Shown: positions 27,051-35,090 of the stretch, in pieces
Layout: each line of letters starts with the position of its first letter
Position numbering within the stretch: the first letter of the stretch is position 1
NCBI GenBank assembly: GCA_023251775.1
Contig: JAHEYC010000020.1
Location: 1-45,411 of the forward strand
Direction: 5' to 3'
Source of the DNA: Sphingobacteriaceae bacterium
GTDB taxonomy: Bacteria > Bacteroidota > Bacteroidia > B-17B0 > Aurantibacillaceae
Length of the DNA stretch: 45,411 nucleotides
The notes under the pieces: generated by a model
Told to the model about the DNA's origin: nothing
What the model saw: only the letters and a program-made list of their open reading frames with translations
Database searches by the model: none
Translations under genes and position numbers: made by a program

Positions 27051-28054
27051 TCATTCAACTTAAAAACAAAATAGACTCCAATGAATTGGAAGCTATCACA
27101 AAAACTCTAAAGGAAGAACATATCAAATCAAACTTTGTTGAAACACAACATAACAAATACCTTGTTTGCTTCACCAAAACCGAATTTGATATTCGAAAAT
27201 TTGGTCATTTACCCGGTGTGCAAGACGTACATTCGGTTAGCGATGATTACAAATTGGTAAGTAAAAAATGGAAATTAAATAATAGTACGATCCAACTTTG
27301 CGATACCATTACTTATACAAAAGAGCCAATTGTTATGGCGGGACCATGTTCGGTTGAAAACGAAGAGCAAATGGAAAAGACCGTTTCGCATTTGGTTAAA
27401 AACAATATTAAGATCTTACGAGGTGGTGTTTTTAAACCACGTAGTTCGCCCTATGCATTTAGAGGACTAGGCATCGAAGGTTTAAAAATGATGCATTCGT
27501 TTTGCAAACCATATGATATAAAAATTGTGACAGAAGTAATGCAGGTTTCACAAATTGAGGAAATGCTTCCTTACGTAGATGTTTTTCAAGTTGGTGCTAG
27601 AAATTCACAGAACTTTAATTTATTGGACGCACTTGGTTCGGTAAATAAACCGGTCTTATTAAAAAGAGGTGTGAGCGGAACAATTGATGAGCTCTTGCAA
27701 TCGGCCGAGTATATTTTTTCAAAAGGAAATGAAAAGATAATGCTGTGCGAACGGGGTATTAGAACTTTTGAGAATTCGTACCGAAATACGTTCGACATTA
27801 ATGCGATCCAGGTTCTAAAAGAAAAATCGCATTTGCCGGTGATCGCCGATCCAAGCCATGGCGTTGGCATTCGCGATCATGTATCAAAATTGGCCCTTGC
27901 TTCTTTAGTTGCAGGCGCAGATGGCGTTATTTATGAAGTACATCCTAGTCCCGAAGAGGCTTTATCCGATGGATATCAAACCTTAAACTTTGAAGAATCG
28001 GATAATTTAATAAGGCAAATACACAATTTACGCAGCTTTTTAAATAGCAATTAA
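27047..28054 (+). CDS. aroF: 3-deoxy-7-phosphoheptulonate (DAHP) synthase, AroF / type I-beta
   Basis: First step of the shikimate pathway, from PEP and erythrose-4-phosphate. The 335-residue protein has a ~75-residue ferredoxin-like N-terminal domain (MIIQLKNKIDSNELEAI ... DYKLVSKKW), as in the Thermotoga enzyme, where it mediates feedback inhibition. The barrel follows with IVMAGPCSVEN, ILRGGVFKPRSSPYAF, VFQVGARNSQNF, PVLLKRG, ADPSHGVG and EVHPSPEEALSDG. There is no chorismate mutase fusion. It is joined to trpA by a 4-base overlap, so it should be under Trp attenuation. Which amino acid inhibits the enzyme cannot be read from sequence. Confidence 0.93.
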   Translation: MIIQLKNKIDSNELEAITKTLKEEHIKSNFVETQHNKYLVCFTKTEFDIRKFGHLPGVQDVHSVSDDYKLVSKKWKLNNSTIQLCDTITYTKEPIVMAGPCSVENEEQMEKTVSHLVKNNIKILRGGVFKPRSSPYAFRGLGIEGLKMMHSFCKPYDIKIVTEVMQVSQIEEMLPYVDVFQVGARNSQNFNLLDALGSVNKPVLLKRGVSGTIDELLQSAEYIFSKGNEKIMLCERGIRTFENSYRNTFDINAIQVLKEKSHLPVIADPSHGVGIRDHVSKLALASLVAGADGVIYEVHPSPEEALSDGYQTLNFEESDNLIRQIHNLRSFLNSN

Positions 28055-28079
28055 ATCCGTAATTTCATGCGTAATTGTT

Positions 28080-29129
28080 ATGGCAGAAAAAAACAATATC
28101 CTATTTGATACCGATACATTTTCAAAACTTAATTCCTTTTTAAAAAAGGGAAAGTATTCGCGCTTGATCGTACTTGCAGATTCTAATACAGTTACCGAAT
28201 GCTATCCAATTCTCGCAAAAAATTGCGCAGCCATACAAAAAGCAGATATTTTAGAAATTGATTCGGGTGAAGCATTTAAAACATTAGACACTTGCAAAGA
28301 ACTTTGGGAGACATTGAGCGAAGCGCGAGTTGACAAAAATTCTTTACTAATTAATGTTGGCGGAGGCGTTGTTACCGATATTGGCGGATTTGTAGCAAGC
28401 GTTTACAAAAGAGGAATTGATTTTATTCATATTCCTACCAGCTTATTGGCCATGGCCGATGCAAGCGTTGGCGGAAAATGCGGCGTTGACTTGAATAGTT
28501 TGAAAAATCAATTGGGTACTATTACCCAAGCAAAAGGGATATTTATTAATTCTGTTTTTTTAGGGACACTTTCTCAACGTCATTTAGCAAATGGAATTGC
28601 TGAAATACTAAAAATGGGACTCATTGCAGATGCCAAACTGGTAAAGGCCATGCAAGACAATAAAACAGAACTTGATACTTTGATCAAAAAGAACGTGGCG
28701 CTCAAAATGGCCATTGTAAAAAAAGATCCACACGATAAAGGCGTTCGAAAAATATTGAATTTTGGTCACACTGCTGGACATGCCATTGAAAGTTGTTTTA
28801 TGGGCACAGAAGATGAATTGCTGCACGGTGAAGCCATTGCCATTGGAATGCTTATTGAAAGCATAATTGCATTTGATAAAAAAATGATAAAGACCAACGA
28901 GCTTCAAACCGTTATTGATCTTATAAAACCAAATTATACGGTGATGGAATTTTCAGAAGCAGAACAAGAGAAAATAAAGGAATTAATGCTTCACGATAAG
29001 AAGAATAAAAATGACACTATTCGCATGAGCTTGATCACTAAAATAGGCGCATGTAAATTTAATGTAGAAGTGAATGTAGCACAAATTCAAAAAGCGTTCA
29101 AAACCTATCACCTTATAATTGGCGCTTAA
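28080..29129 (+). CDS. aroB: 3-dehydroquinate synthase
   Basis: Second shikimate step, NAD- and metal-dependent. The 349-residue protein has the glycine-rich NAD block VGGGVVTDIGGFVAS, then YKRGIDFIHIPTSLLAMADASVGGKCGVD and the metal-site region with NFGHTAGHAIE and LLHGEAIAIGM. The length is normal. ATG at 28080 lies 25 bases after aroF; its end overlaps the aroA start by 11 bases. Confidence 0.95.
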   Translation: MAEKNNILFDTDTFSKLNSFLKKGKYSRLIVLADSNTVTECYPILAKNCAAIQKADILEIDSGEAFKTLDTCKELWETLSEARVDKNSLLINVGGGVVTDIGGFVASVYKRGIDFIHIPTSLLAMADASVGGKCGVDLNSLKNQLGTITQAKGIFINSVFLGTLSQRHLANGIAEILKMGLIADAKLVKAMQDNKTELDTLIKKNVALKMAIVKKDPHDKGVRKILNFGHTAGHAIESCFMGTEDELLHGEAIAIGMLIESIIAFDKKMIKTNELQTVIDLIKPNYTVMEFSEAEQEKIKELMLHDKKNKNDTIRMSLITKIGACKFNVEVNVAQIQKAFKTYHLIIGA

Positions 29130-30327
29130 AGATCACATACCCTCCATTGAATTGCCCGGCTCAAAAAGCATTAGTAATCGTTTGCTAATGATAAAAGCGA
29201 TTGGTAAACTCAATTTTGATATTGAGAATTTGTCGGATAGTGATGATAAAAAATTACTTATCAAAGCACTTAATGATATTGATTCAGGAAAACAGGAGAT
29301 CAATGTTGGCGACGCGGGAACAACTATGCGTTTTTTGTGTGCATACCTTTCTTGCCGGGAAAATAAAACTTTCATTTTAACGGGAAGTGATCGAATGAAA
29401 GAACGACCAATTAGAGAATTGGCTGATTCTTTGAATGCTATTGGAGCTAATATCACTTATTTGGAGAAACAGGGTTATCCGCCTGTAAAAATACAAGGTA
29501 AAAAGATCGAAACAAATAAGATCTCAGTGAATGCAAATGTGAGCTCTCAATTTGTTTCTTCTATTCTATTGGTATCGCCCACATTTAAGAATGGATGCAC
29601 CATAAAATTAAATGGCGAGATCGTTTCTGCACCTTATATTACCATGACAATTGAATTAATGCGTTCTTTTGGAATTGAAATAAATTGTGATGATCACACA
29701 ATTAATGTAAAGCCCGGAACTTATTCATCAAAAACAAATTCCTTTTATAACGAAAGCGATTGGAGTGCGGCGAGTTATTTTTACTGCGCCCTGGCTCTTG
29801 GAAGTTTTGAAAAGGTAGAACTCAAAGGTTTGCTTCAAAACAGCATTCAAGCCGATTCAAAGATCGTTGACATTTTTAACGGACTTGGCATAAGCTCAAA
29901 CTTTGAGACGAACAGTGTTATAGTTTCCAAAGAAAATAAAAACGCGAAACATTTTTCTTTCGATTTTACTGATTGTCCGGATATAGCGCAAACCCTTGCT
30001 GTTACTTGCCTTGGGCTGGGAATCACAGCTGATCTTACCGGCTTAAAGACCCTAAAAATAAAAGAAACCGATCGCATCATAGCTTTAAAAAATGAATTGA
30101 AAAAATTTGGAGCCATTGTTGAAATAACGCCGAATTCTCTTCACATAAAAGGATATAATACCGTAAATAAAAATAAAGAAATTTTAGTGAACACTTATAA
30201 TGATCATCGCATGGCTATGAGTTTTGCTTCCTTGAAATTTATTTACCCGAATATGGTAATAGAAAATAAAGAAGTAGTAAGTAAATCATTCCCGAAATTC
30301 TGGGAGCAATTCTCAAAACTCTCATGA
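29119..30327 (+). CDS. aroA: 3-phosphoshikimate 1-carboxyvinyltransferase (EPSP synthase)
   Basis: Adds PEP to shikimate-3-phosphate. The 402 residues carry all core blocks: LPGSKSISNRLLM (13-25), GDAGTTMRFLCAYLS, DRMKERPIRELADSLNAIGA, NVSSQFVSS, KIKETDRIIALKNELKKFG and NDHRMAMSFA. The start must be TTG 29119, because an in-frame TAA directly precedes it and no ATG comes before LPGSKS. The N-terminus is therefore about ten residues shorter than in E. coli. It overlaps aroB by 11 bases and the next gene by 4. aroC, aroE, aroK and a dehydroquinase gene are not in the window. Confidence 0.95.
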   Translation: MALKDHIPSIELPGSKSISNRLLMIKAIGKLNFDIENLSDSDDKKLLIKALNDIDSGKQEINVGDAGTTMRFLCAYLSCRENKTFILTGSDRMKERPIRELADSLNAIGANITYLEKQGYPPVKIQGKKIETNKISVNANVSSQFVSSILLVSPTFKNGCTIKLNGEIVSAPYITMTIELMRSFGIEINCDDHTINVKPGTYSSKTNSFYNESDWSAASYFYCALALGSFEKVELKGLLQNSIQADSKIVDIFNGLGISSNFETNSVIVSKENKNAKHFSFDFTDCPDIAQTLAVTCLGLGITADLTGLKTLKIKETDRIIALKNELKKFGAIVEITPNSLHIKGYNTVNKNKEILVNTYNDHRMAMSFASLKFIYPNMVIENKEVVSKSFPKFWEQFSKLS

Positions 30328-31157
30328 AGCATTATCTTCTATTATTTTTTATTCTGTTGAATACTTTATCGGCACAAGTAAGTATTACCGGAAAGATCAT
30401 CGACGATAAAAATGAGATCATCCCTTACGCAGCCGTTGGAAGTATAAAACATACTACTGCTGTCTTATCAAATGATAAAGGTTTTTTTCGCTTAGAATTA
30501 AAGAATTATGATGAAACAGATAGTATTAAATTTTACGCCATTGGATATAAAGAGCAATACATTCCCATTGTGCAATTAAAAACATCAGGCGCAAATGAAA
30601 TTCGCTTATGGCCAACTGATGTAGAGATGGCCGAAGTAGAAGTGAATGCAAAAAAATTATACAGAAAAAAATTAGGTGTTGTAAAATACGATAAAACAAA
30701 TTGTTCGGGCTTTGTGGGATTAGAAAATAATTGGATAGGCGTTGAAACCGCGATAAAAATTCCTAATGAGAATAAAAAACTTCTAAAGATCGTTGATTTT
30801 CAATTTTACATCATCAAAAATCTATTGCCCGATACTTTACTGTTCCGTTTGAATATTTATTCTTCTAATGAATACTTCCCTACAAAGAATATTTTAAAAA
30901 AATCCATCGTTTTTAAAACAAAGGTAAAAGAAGGCGAAGTTTCTTTAGACCTCAGCGCTTATGATATAAGAGCTTACGACGATTTTTTTGTGAGTTTGGA
31001 ATGCTTAATGGAAAAAGTTAGCATCAACGATTTCTGCTTTGCAGGTCAAAATAACGAACCCTCTTATGTACGTGAGAGTGTATTTAAAAAATGGAAAAAA
31101 ATGCGAGGTGGCGGTGGAGCGTTTAATGTGAGTGTGCTTTACCAGAAAAAGAATTGA
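30324..31157 (+). CDS. Secreted protein with carboxypeptidase-regulatory-like (CarboxypepD_reg) domain
   Basis: A 277-residue protein with a signal peptide (MKHYLLLFFILLNTLSAQ) and, at ~19-95, the beta-sandwich found at the N-terminus of many Bacteroidota envelope proteins (VSITGKIIDDKNEIIPYAAVGSI ... VLSNDKGFFRLEL). The rest (~110-277) is strand-rich and unknown to me, with VEVNAKKLYRKKLGVVKY and a Gly-rich stretch near the end (RGGGGAF). It is not a carboxypeptidase: there is no catalytic domain. It overlaps aroA by 4 bases, so it rides on the aromatic operon although no link to Trp synthesis is apparent. Confidence 0.75.
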   Translation: MKHYLLLFFILLNTLSAQVSITGKIIDDKNEIIPYAAVGSIKHTTAVLSNDKGFFRLELKNYDETDSIKFYAIGYKEQYIPIVQLKTSGANEIRLWPTDVEMAEVEVNAKKLYRKKLGVVKYDKTNCSGFVGLENNWIGVETAIKIPNENKKLLKIVDFQFYIIKNLLPDTLLFRLNIYSSNEYFPTKNILKKSIVFKTKVKEGEVSLDLSAYDIRAYDDFFVSLECLMEKVSINDFCFAGQNNEPSYVRESVFKKWKKMRGGGGAFNVSVLYQKKN

Positions 31158-31177
31158 ATAATGTGTTAGTTCTCAGT

Positions 31178-31192
31178 CTCGGCTACGCCGAG
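31178..31192. repeat. Short perfect hairpin with TAC loop
   Basis: CTCGGC-TAC-GCCGAG, a 6-bp stem with a 3-base loop and no T run, 21 bases after the last gene of the trp-aro operon. The loop and core GCTACGC are the same as in the repeats at 12431-12635. It might slow polymerase or protect mRNA ends; this is inference. Confidence 0.6.
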
Positions 31193-31204
31193 GCGATTTG
31201 TTTT

Positions 31205-31343
31205 GCCACGAATTACACGAATTTCACTAATCTGGGTTTATAAAAATTTCACTAATCTGTGTGTGTTAATCTGGCTGGATTAGCAAACACAGATTAGTGA
31301 AATCAATCCACACAGATTAGTGCTAATTAGTGAAATTCGTGGC
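31205..31343. repeat. Nested inverted-repeat element between the trp-aro operon and uvrA
   Basis: Outer arms gccacgaatt (31205-31214) and aattcgtggc (31334-31343) are exact complements. Inside, cactaatctg occurs directly at 31225-31234 and 31250-31259, and inverted as cagattagtg at 31290-31299 and 31313-31322. The arms from 31250 and to 31299 pair over at least 12 bases. It has no coding potential and may also separate the converging trp-aro operon and uvrA transcripts. Confidence 0.85.
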
Positions 31344-31385
31344 TAAAAAAACCTGATTAGCAGTGGAGCTGCGATTATTTTCCTC

Positions 31386-34208
31386 TTATAATTTCTCCCT
31401 AAGATATTTTGCAGTATATCCTTTTTTGTTCGCTATCAAACCTTCCGGCGTCCCTTCAAAAACACTGTAGCCGCCTTCGTCGCCGCTTTCGGGACCAAGA
31501 TCAATTACCCAATCGGCACTTTTGATCACATCCAAATTGTGTTCGATCACAATAATGGAATGTCCTTTAGTAATAAGCGCTTCAAATGAGCGAAGTAATT
31601 TTGAAACATCATGAAAATGTAAACCCGTTGTTGGTTCGTCAAACACAAACAGAACAGAATTATTTGCGCCACCAATTCCTAAAAAAGTCGCTAATTTTAT
31701 TCGCTGTGCTTCTCCCCCACTCAATGTACTGCTGCTTTGTCCTAAATGCACATAACCCAAACCAACATCTTGCAAAGGTTTTAATTTCTCAACTATCTTG
31801 TTGGCAATTCTGTTCTCGTCATCACCAGAAAAGAAAGTAATGGCATCATCAATGGTCATGTCTAAAATATCGGCAATAGACTTTCCTTTATATAAGATCT
31901 CTAAAGTATCTGCTTTAAAACGTTTGCCCTTGCAGGACTCGCACGGCAATTGAATATCAGCCATAAATTGCATCTCAACAGTAATTGTTCCTTCACCCTG
32001 ACACATTTCGCAACGACCACCATCTACATTAAAACTAAAATGTCCCGCTTTATATCCGCGTAATTTTGCTAAGCCTTGTTCGCTGAACAATGTTCTAATC
32101 TCATCGTAGGCTTTTGTATACGTTGCAGGATTACTTCGCGAAGATCTTCCAATTGGATTTTGATCAACGTATTCCACCTGACTTATTTGTTTCAAACTAC
32201 CACTGATAATACTTTTATGTTCTACGTTCGCGTAAAAACCATCCAAATATTTTTGTAAACGTGGCACTAATGCTTTTTTTACTAAACTAGATTTTCCAGA
32301 ACCACTTACTCCGGTTACACAACACAAAACATTTAAAGGAAATTTTATAGATATATTTTTTAAATTATTGTCAGATACATTCTTTACTTCAATAAACTCT
32401 TTGAATTTCCGTCTGCTTGTTGGAACTTTAATTTCTAATTGTTTGGTTAAATATTTTGCGGTATAGCTATCCTTACTTTTTACCAGATCGGCATGTTTAC
32501 CTTGGAATACTAATTTTCCACCGCCTGTTCCGGCTTCCGGACCAATATCTATCAACACATCAGCTGCACGCATGATCTCTTCGTCGTGCTCTACAACAAT
32601 TACTGTATTTCCTTGGCGTTGTAATTCTCGTAATACTTTTATTAAACGTTCAGTATCTCTTGAATGTAAACCAATACTTGGCTCATCTAAAATGTACAAA
32701 CTTCCCACCAAACTACTTCCTAATTGCGTTGCTAAATTAATGCGTTGACTTTCTCCTCCGCTTAATGTATTGGCCACGCGATTCAGCGATAAATAATTCA
32801 AACCAACATCCATTAAATATTGTAAACGGTTATTGATCTCAATTAATAAGCGTTTCGAGATCTTTTCATCACTTGCATTCAATTTTAAATTCTTAAAATA
32901 TCCTTGCGCTTCCGAAACAGGCATTAAAATAATATCGCGCAAGCATTTCTCGCCTACTCTTACGTAATTCGCATCTTTACGCAAACGTGTTCCTTCACAA
33001 TCGGGACAAGATGTTTTTCCCCTGTATCTTGCCAACATCACACGGTATTGAATTTTGTAGATCTCTTTCTCTAACATTTTAAAGAAATCATTTATCCCTT
33101 CAAAATGAGAATTTCCTTCCCACAATAATTTATACTGAGCTTTTGTAAGTTCTGCAATTGGTTTGTGTACCGGGAAATTAAATTTATGAGCGCTCTTTAG
33201 TAATTGTTTTTTATAAAAACTCATTGTCTCGCCATTCCAGCAAGCAACAGCATTATCAAATACACTTGCGCTTTTATTTGGGATAACCAGATCTGGATCC
33301 ACGCCAATGATACTTCCAAAACCTTCGCAGGTTTTACACGCGCCAATTGGATTATTGAACGAAAAGAAATTTACGCTTGGTTCTTCAAAGGTAATTCCAT
33401 CCATCTCAAATAAATTACTGAAATGATAGCTTGTGCTCTTACCCTTTGTATCTTCAATTATTACATCGCATTCTCCTCCACCTTCAAAAAAAGCAGTTTG
33501 CACGCTATCCGAAATTCTGTTCAACAGATCCTCATCATTTTTTTGTACGATGATGCGATCAACCAATAAAGATATTTCCGTATTCTTTTTTATTTTCTTC
33601 AGATCAAGATCCGTTATCTTTTGAATTCCTTCAGTTGTAATAACGCGCGAAAAACCTCCTTGATTTAAAAGTTCTAATTGTTTTGAAAGTGTGCGATCTT
33701 TTTTCTCTTTTAATTTTACGGCAACTAATGCTTTTGAATCAACTTCTTGTTGCATCACAAAATCAACCACATCACTTATTTTATGGCGGATCACTAATTT
33801 GCCGGTCACCGGACTATATGTTTTTCCAACGCGCGCAAACAATAATTTTAAATAATCATATATCTCGGTAACAGTTCCAACTGTTGAACGCGGATTACGC
33901 GATACCACTTTTTGTTCGATGGCAATTGCAGGAGAAATGCCTTTTATATAGTCAACTTGAGGCTTCTCCAAACGCCCCAAAAACTGCCTTGCATAGGCAG
34001 ACAAGCTCTCCACATAACGTCTTTGACCCTCGGCATATAAGGTATCAAAAGCCAGGGTTGACTTGCCCGAACCCGATAAACCCGTGATAACCACCAGTTT
34101 ATTACGGGGTATAACTACATCAATGTTCTTTAAATTGTGTAAACGGGCCCCTTTTATGATTATATGGGTTTTGGCATCAACCTTAGAGATATCGGCTATT
34201 TGGGACAT
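31386..34208 (-). CDS. uvrA: Excinuclease ABC subunit A
   Basis: DNA-damage recognition ATPase of nucleotide excision repair. The 940-residue protein has two ABC modules: first Walker [10 protein letters not shown] (43-51) and signature [16 protein letters not shown], second Walker [10 protein letters not shown] and signature [16 protein letters not shown]. Zinc-finger cysteine pairs are visible at [16 protein letters not shown], and the CEMCQGEG ... CESCKGKR module. The length is normal for UvrA. The gene is transcribed away from the sigma factor gene. A possible -7 box lies just upstream of its ATG. Confidence 0.98.
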   Translation of the reverse strand: MSQIADISKVDAKTHIIIKGARLHNLKNIDVVIPRNKLVVITGLSGSGKSTLAFDTLYAEGQRRYVESLSAYARQFLGRLEKPQVDYIKGISPAIAIEQKVVSRNPRSTVGTVTEIYDYLKLLFARVGKTYSPVTGKLVIRHKISDVVDFVMQQEVDSKALVAVKLKEKKDRTLSKQLELLNQGGFSRVITTEGIQKITDLDLKKIKKNTEISLLVDRIIVQKNDEDLLNRISDSVQTAFFEGGGECDVIIEDTKGKSTSYHFSNLFEMDGITFEEPSVNFFSFNNPIGACKTCEGFGSIIGVDPDLVIPNKSASVFDNAVACWNGETMSFYKKQLLKSAHKFNFPVHKPIAELTKAQYKLLWEGNSHFEGINDFFKMLEKEIYKIQYRVMLARYRGKTSCPDCEGTRLRKDANYVRVGEKCLRDIILMPVSEAQGYFKNLKLNASDEKISKRLLIEINNRLQYLMDVGLNYLSLNRVANTLSGGESQRINLATQLGSSLVGSLYILDEPSIGLHSRDTERLIKVLRELQRQGNTVIVVEHDEEIMRAADVLIDIGPEAGTGGGKLVFQGKHADLVKSKDSYTAKYLTKQLEIKVPTSRRKFKEFIEVKNVSDNNLKNISIKFPLNVLCCVTGVSGSGKSSLVKKALVPRLQKYLDGFYANVEHKSIISGSLKQISQVEYVDQNPIGRSSRSNPATYTKAYDEIRTLFSEQGLAKLRGYKAGHFSFNVDGGRCEMCQGEGTITVEMQFMADIQLPCESCKGKRFKADTLEILYKGKSIADILDMTIDDAITFFSGDDENRIANKIVEKLKPLQDVGLGYVHLGQSSSTLSGGEAQRIKLATFLGIGGANNSVLFVFDEPTTGLHFHDVSKLLRSFEALITKGHSIIVIEHNLDVIKSADWVIDLGPESGDEGGYSVFEGTPEGLIANKKGYTAKYLREKL

Positions 34209-34215
34209 GGAAGCG

Positions 34216-34223
34216 CAAAATTA
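34216..34223 (-). promoter_or_regulatory. Possible -7 element of uvrA
   Basis: The minus strand reads TAATTTTG, matching TAnnTTTG, seven bases before the uvrA ATG. No -33 TTG lies at the right distance, so this is only a weak call. If real, the mRNA would be nearly leaderless. Confidence 0.35.
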
Positions 34224-34308
34224 GGGCTTAATTTCGAGTTTTTGGGGTATTATTTCCCTCAATAAGACTAACAACTGGCTCAATTATGGGGCTATTTTAA
34301 CATATATC

Positions 34309-34340
34309 TTTTGGGGTAAAAACTAAATGGCCTATATTTG
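34309..34340 (+). promoter_or_regulatory. Promoter of the ECF sigma factor gene
   Basis: TTG at 34311-34313 (within TTTTG), a 19-base spacer, and TATATTTG at 34333-34340 match the housekeeping Bacteroidota pattern. The leader is ~75 bases. The gene therefore seems to be read by the primary sigma factor, not only by itself. Confidence 0.75.
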
Positions 34341-34420
34341 CCCTAATAACCAATTAAAAAATTAAGCCATAGAATAGACTTTTACTAGCAAAACAGAACT
34401 TTAATTTAAAGCAAGTAAAC

Positions 34421-35020
34421 ATGTCTATTCAATCATTCACTGATCACGAGTTAGTTGAGTTATACCTAAAGGGTAACGAAAAAGGCTTAGAAACTCTCCT
34501 CCAACGTCACAAATCAAAACTCTTTTCGAGTATTTTGGTCATTGTTAAAGATAGAGCTTTAGCCGAAGATGTATTTCAAGATACCTTCCTAAAAGTGATC
34601 CAAACCTTAAAAAAAGGTCAGTACAACGAAGAAGGAAAATTCCTTCCATGGGTATATCGCATAGCGCATAATTTGATCATCGATCATTTCCGTCGCATCA
34701 AAAAAATGCCGCCGGCTTCTATTTATTATAACGAAGAAGGTGAAGAGATCCATCCATTGGATAAGGTAAGCGATACCAAAGATGTATATCAAACGGGCGA
34801 TGAAAGTGCCAAACGCAAAAATAATGTTCGCGATCTGATACATATGTTACCGGCCGATCAACGCGAGGTTGTAATTATGCGTACGTATTATGACATGAGC
34901 TTTAAAGAAATTGCGGATATGACCAATGTGTCTATCAATACATCGTTAGGACGTATGCGTTATGCTTTGATCAATTTAAAGAAGATGATAGAAGAACGTA
35001 AAGTGGAAGTTTCGTTTTAA
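34421..35020 (+). CDS. ECF (RpoE-like) RNA polymerase sigma factor
   Basis: A 199-residue sigma-70 family factor of the ECF type, with only regions 2 and 4. Region 2 spans ~24-92 (LLQRHKSKLFSSILVIVKDRALAEDVFQDTFLKV ... WVYRIAHNLIIDHFRR), which binds the core enzyme and the -10 element. A charged linker (EEGEEIHPLDKVSD) leads to region 4 at ~137-190 (LIHMLPADQREVVIMRTYYDMSFKEIADMTNVSINTSLGRMRYAL), the -35-reading helix-turn-helix. No anti-sigma gene follows: a strong terminator closes the unit and the next gene faces it. Targets are unknown. Confidence 0.92.
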   Translation: MSIQSFTDHELVELYLKGNEKGLETLLQRHKSKLFSSILVIVKDRALAEDVFQDTFLKVIQTLKKGQYNEEGKFLPWVYRIAHNLIIDHFRRIKKMPPASIYYNEEGEEIHPLDKVSDTKDVYQTGDESAKRKNNVRDLIHMLPADQREVVIMRTYYDMSFKEIADMTNVSINTSLGRMRYALINLKKMIEERKVEVSF

Positions 35021-35041
35021 AATAAGATTCAATTGCAAATA

Positions 35042-35071
35042 AAAAAGGCCACAGAATTCTGTGGCCTTTTT
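35042..35071. terminator. Bidirectional intrinsic terminator
   Basis: A perfect 30-base palindrome: aaaaaggccacagaa and its complement, centred on an EcoRI-like gaattc. It lies between the convergent sigma factor gene and the T9SS operon and has A and T runs on both sides, so it can end transcripts from both directions. Confidence 0.93.
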
Positions 35072-35090
35072 GTTTTTATTAATTCTTTTG

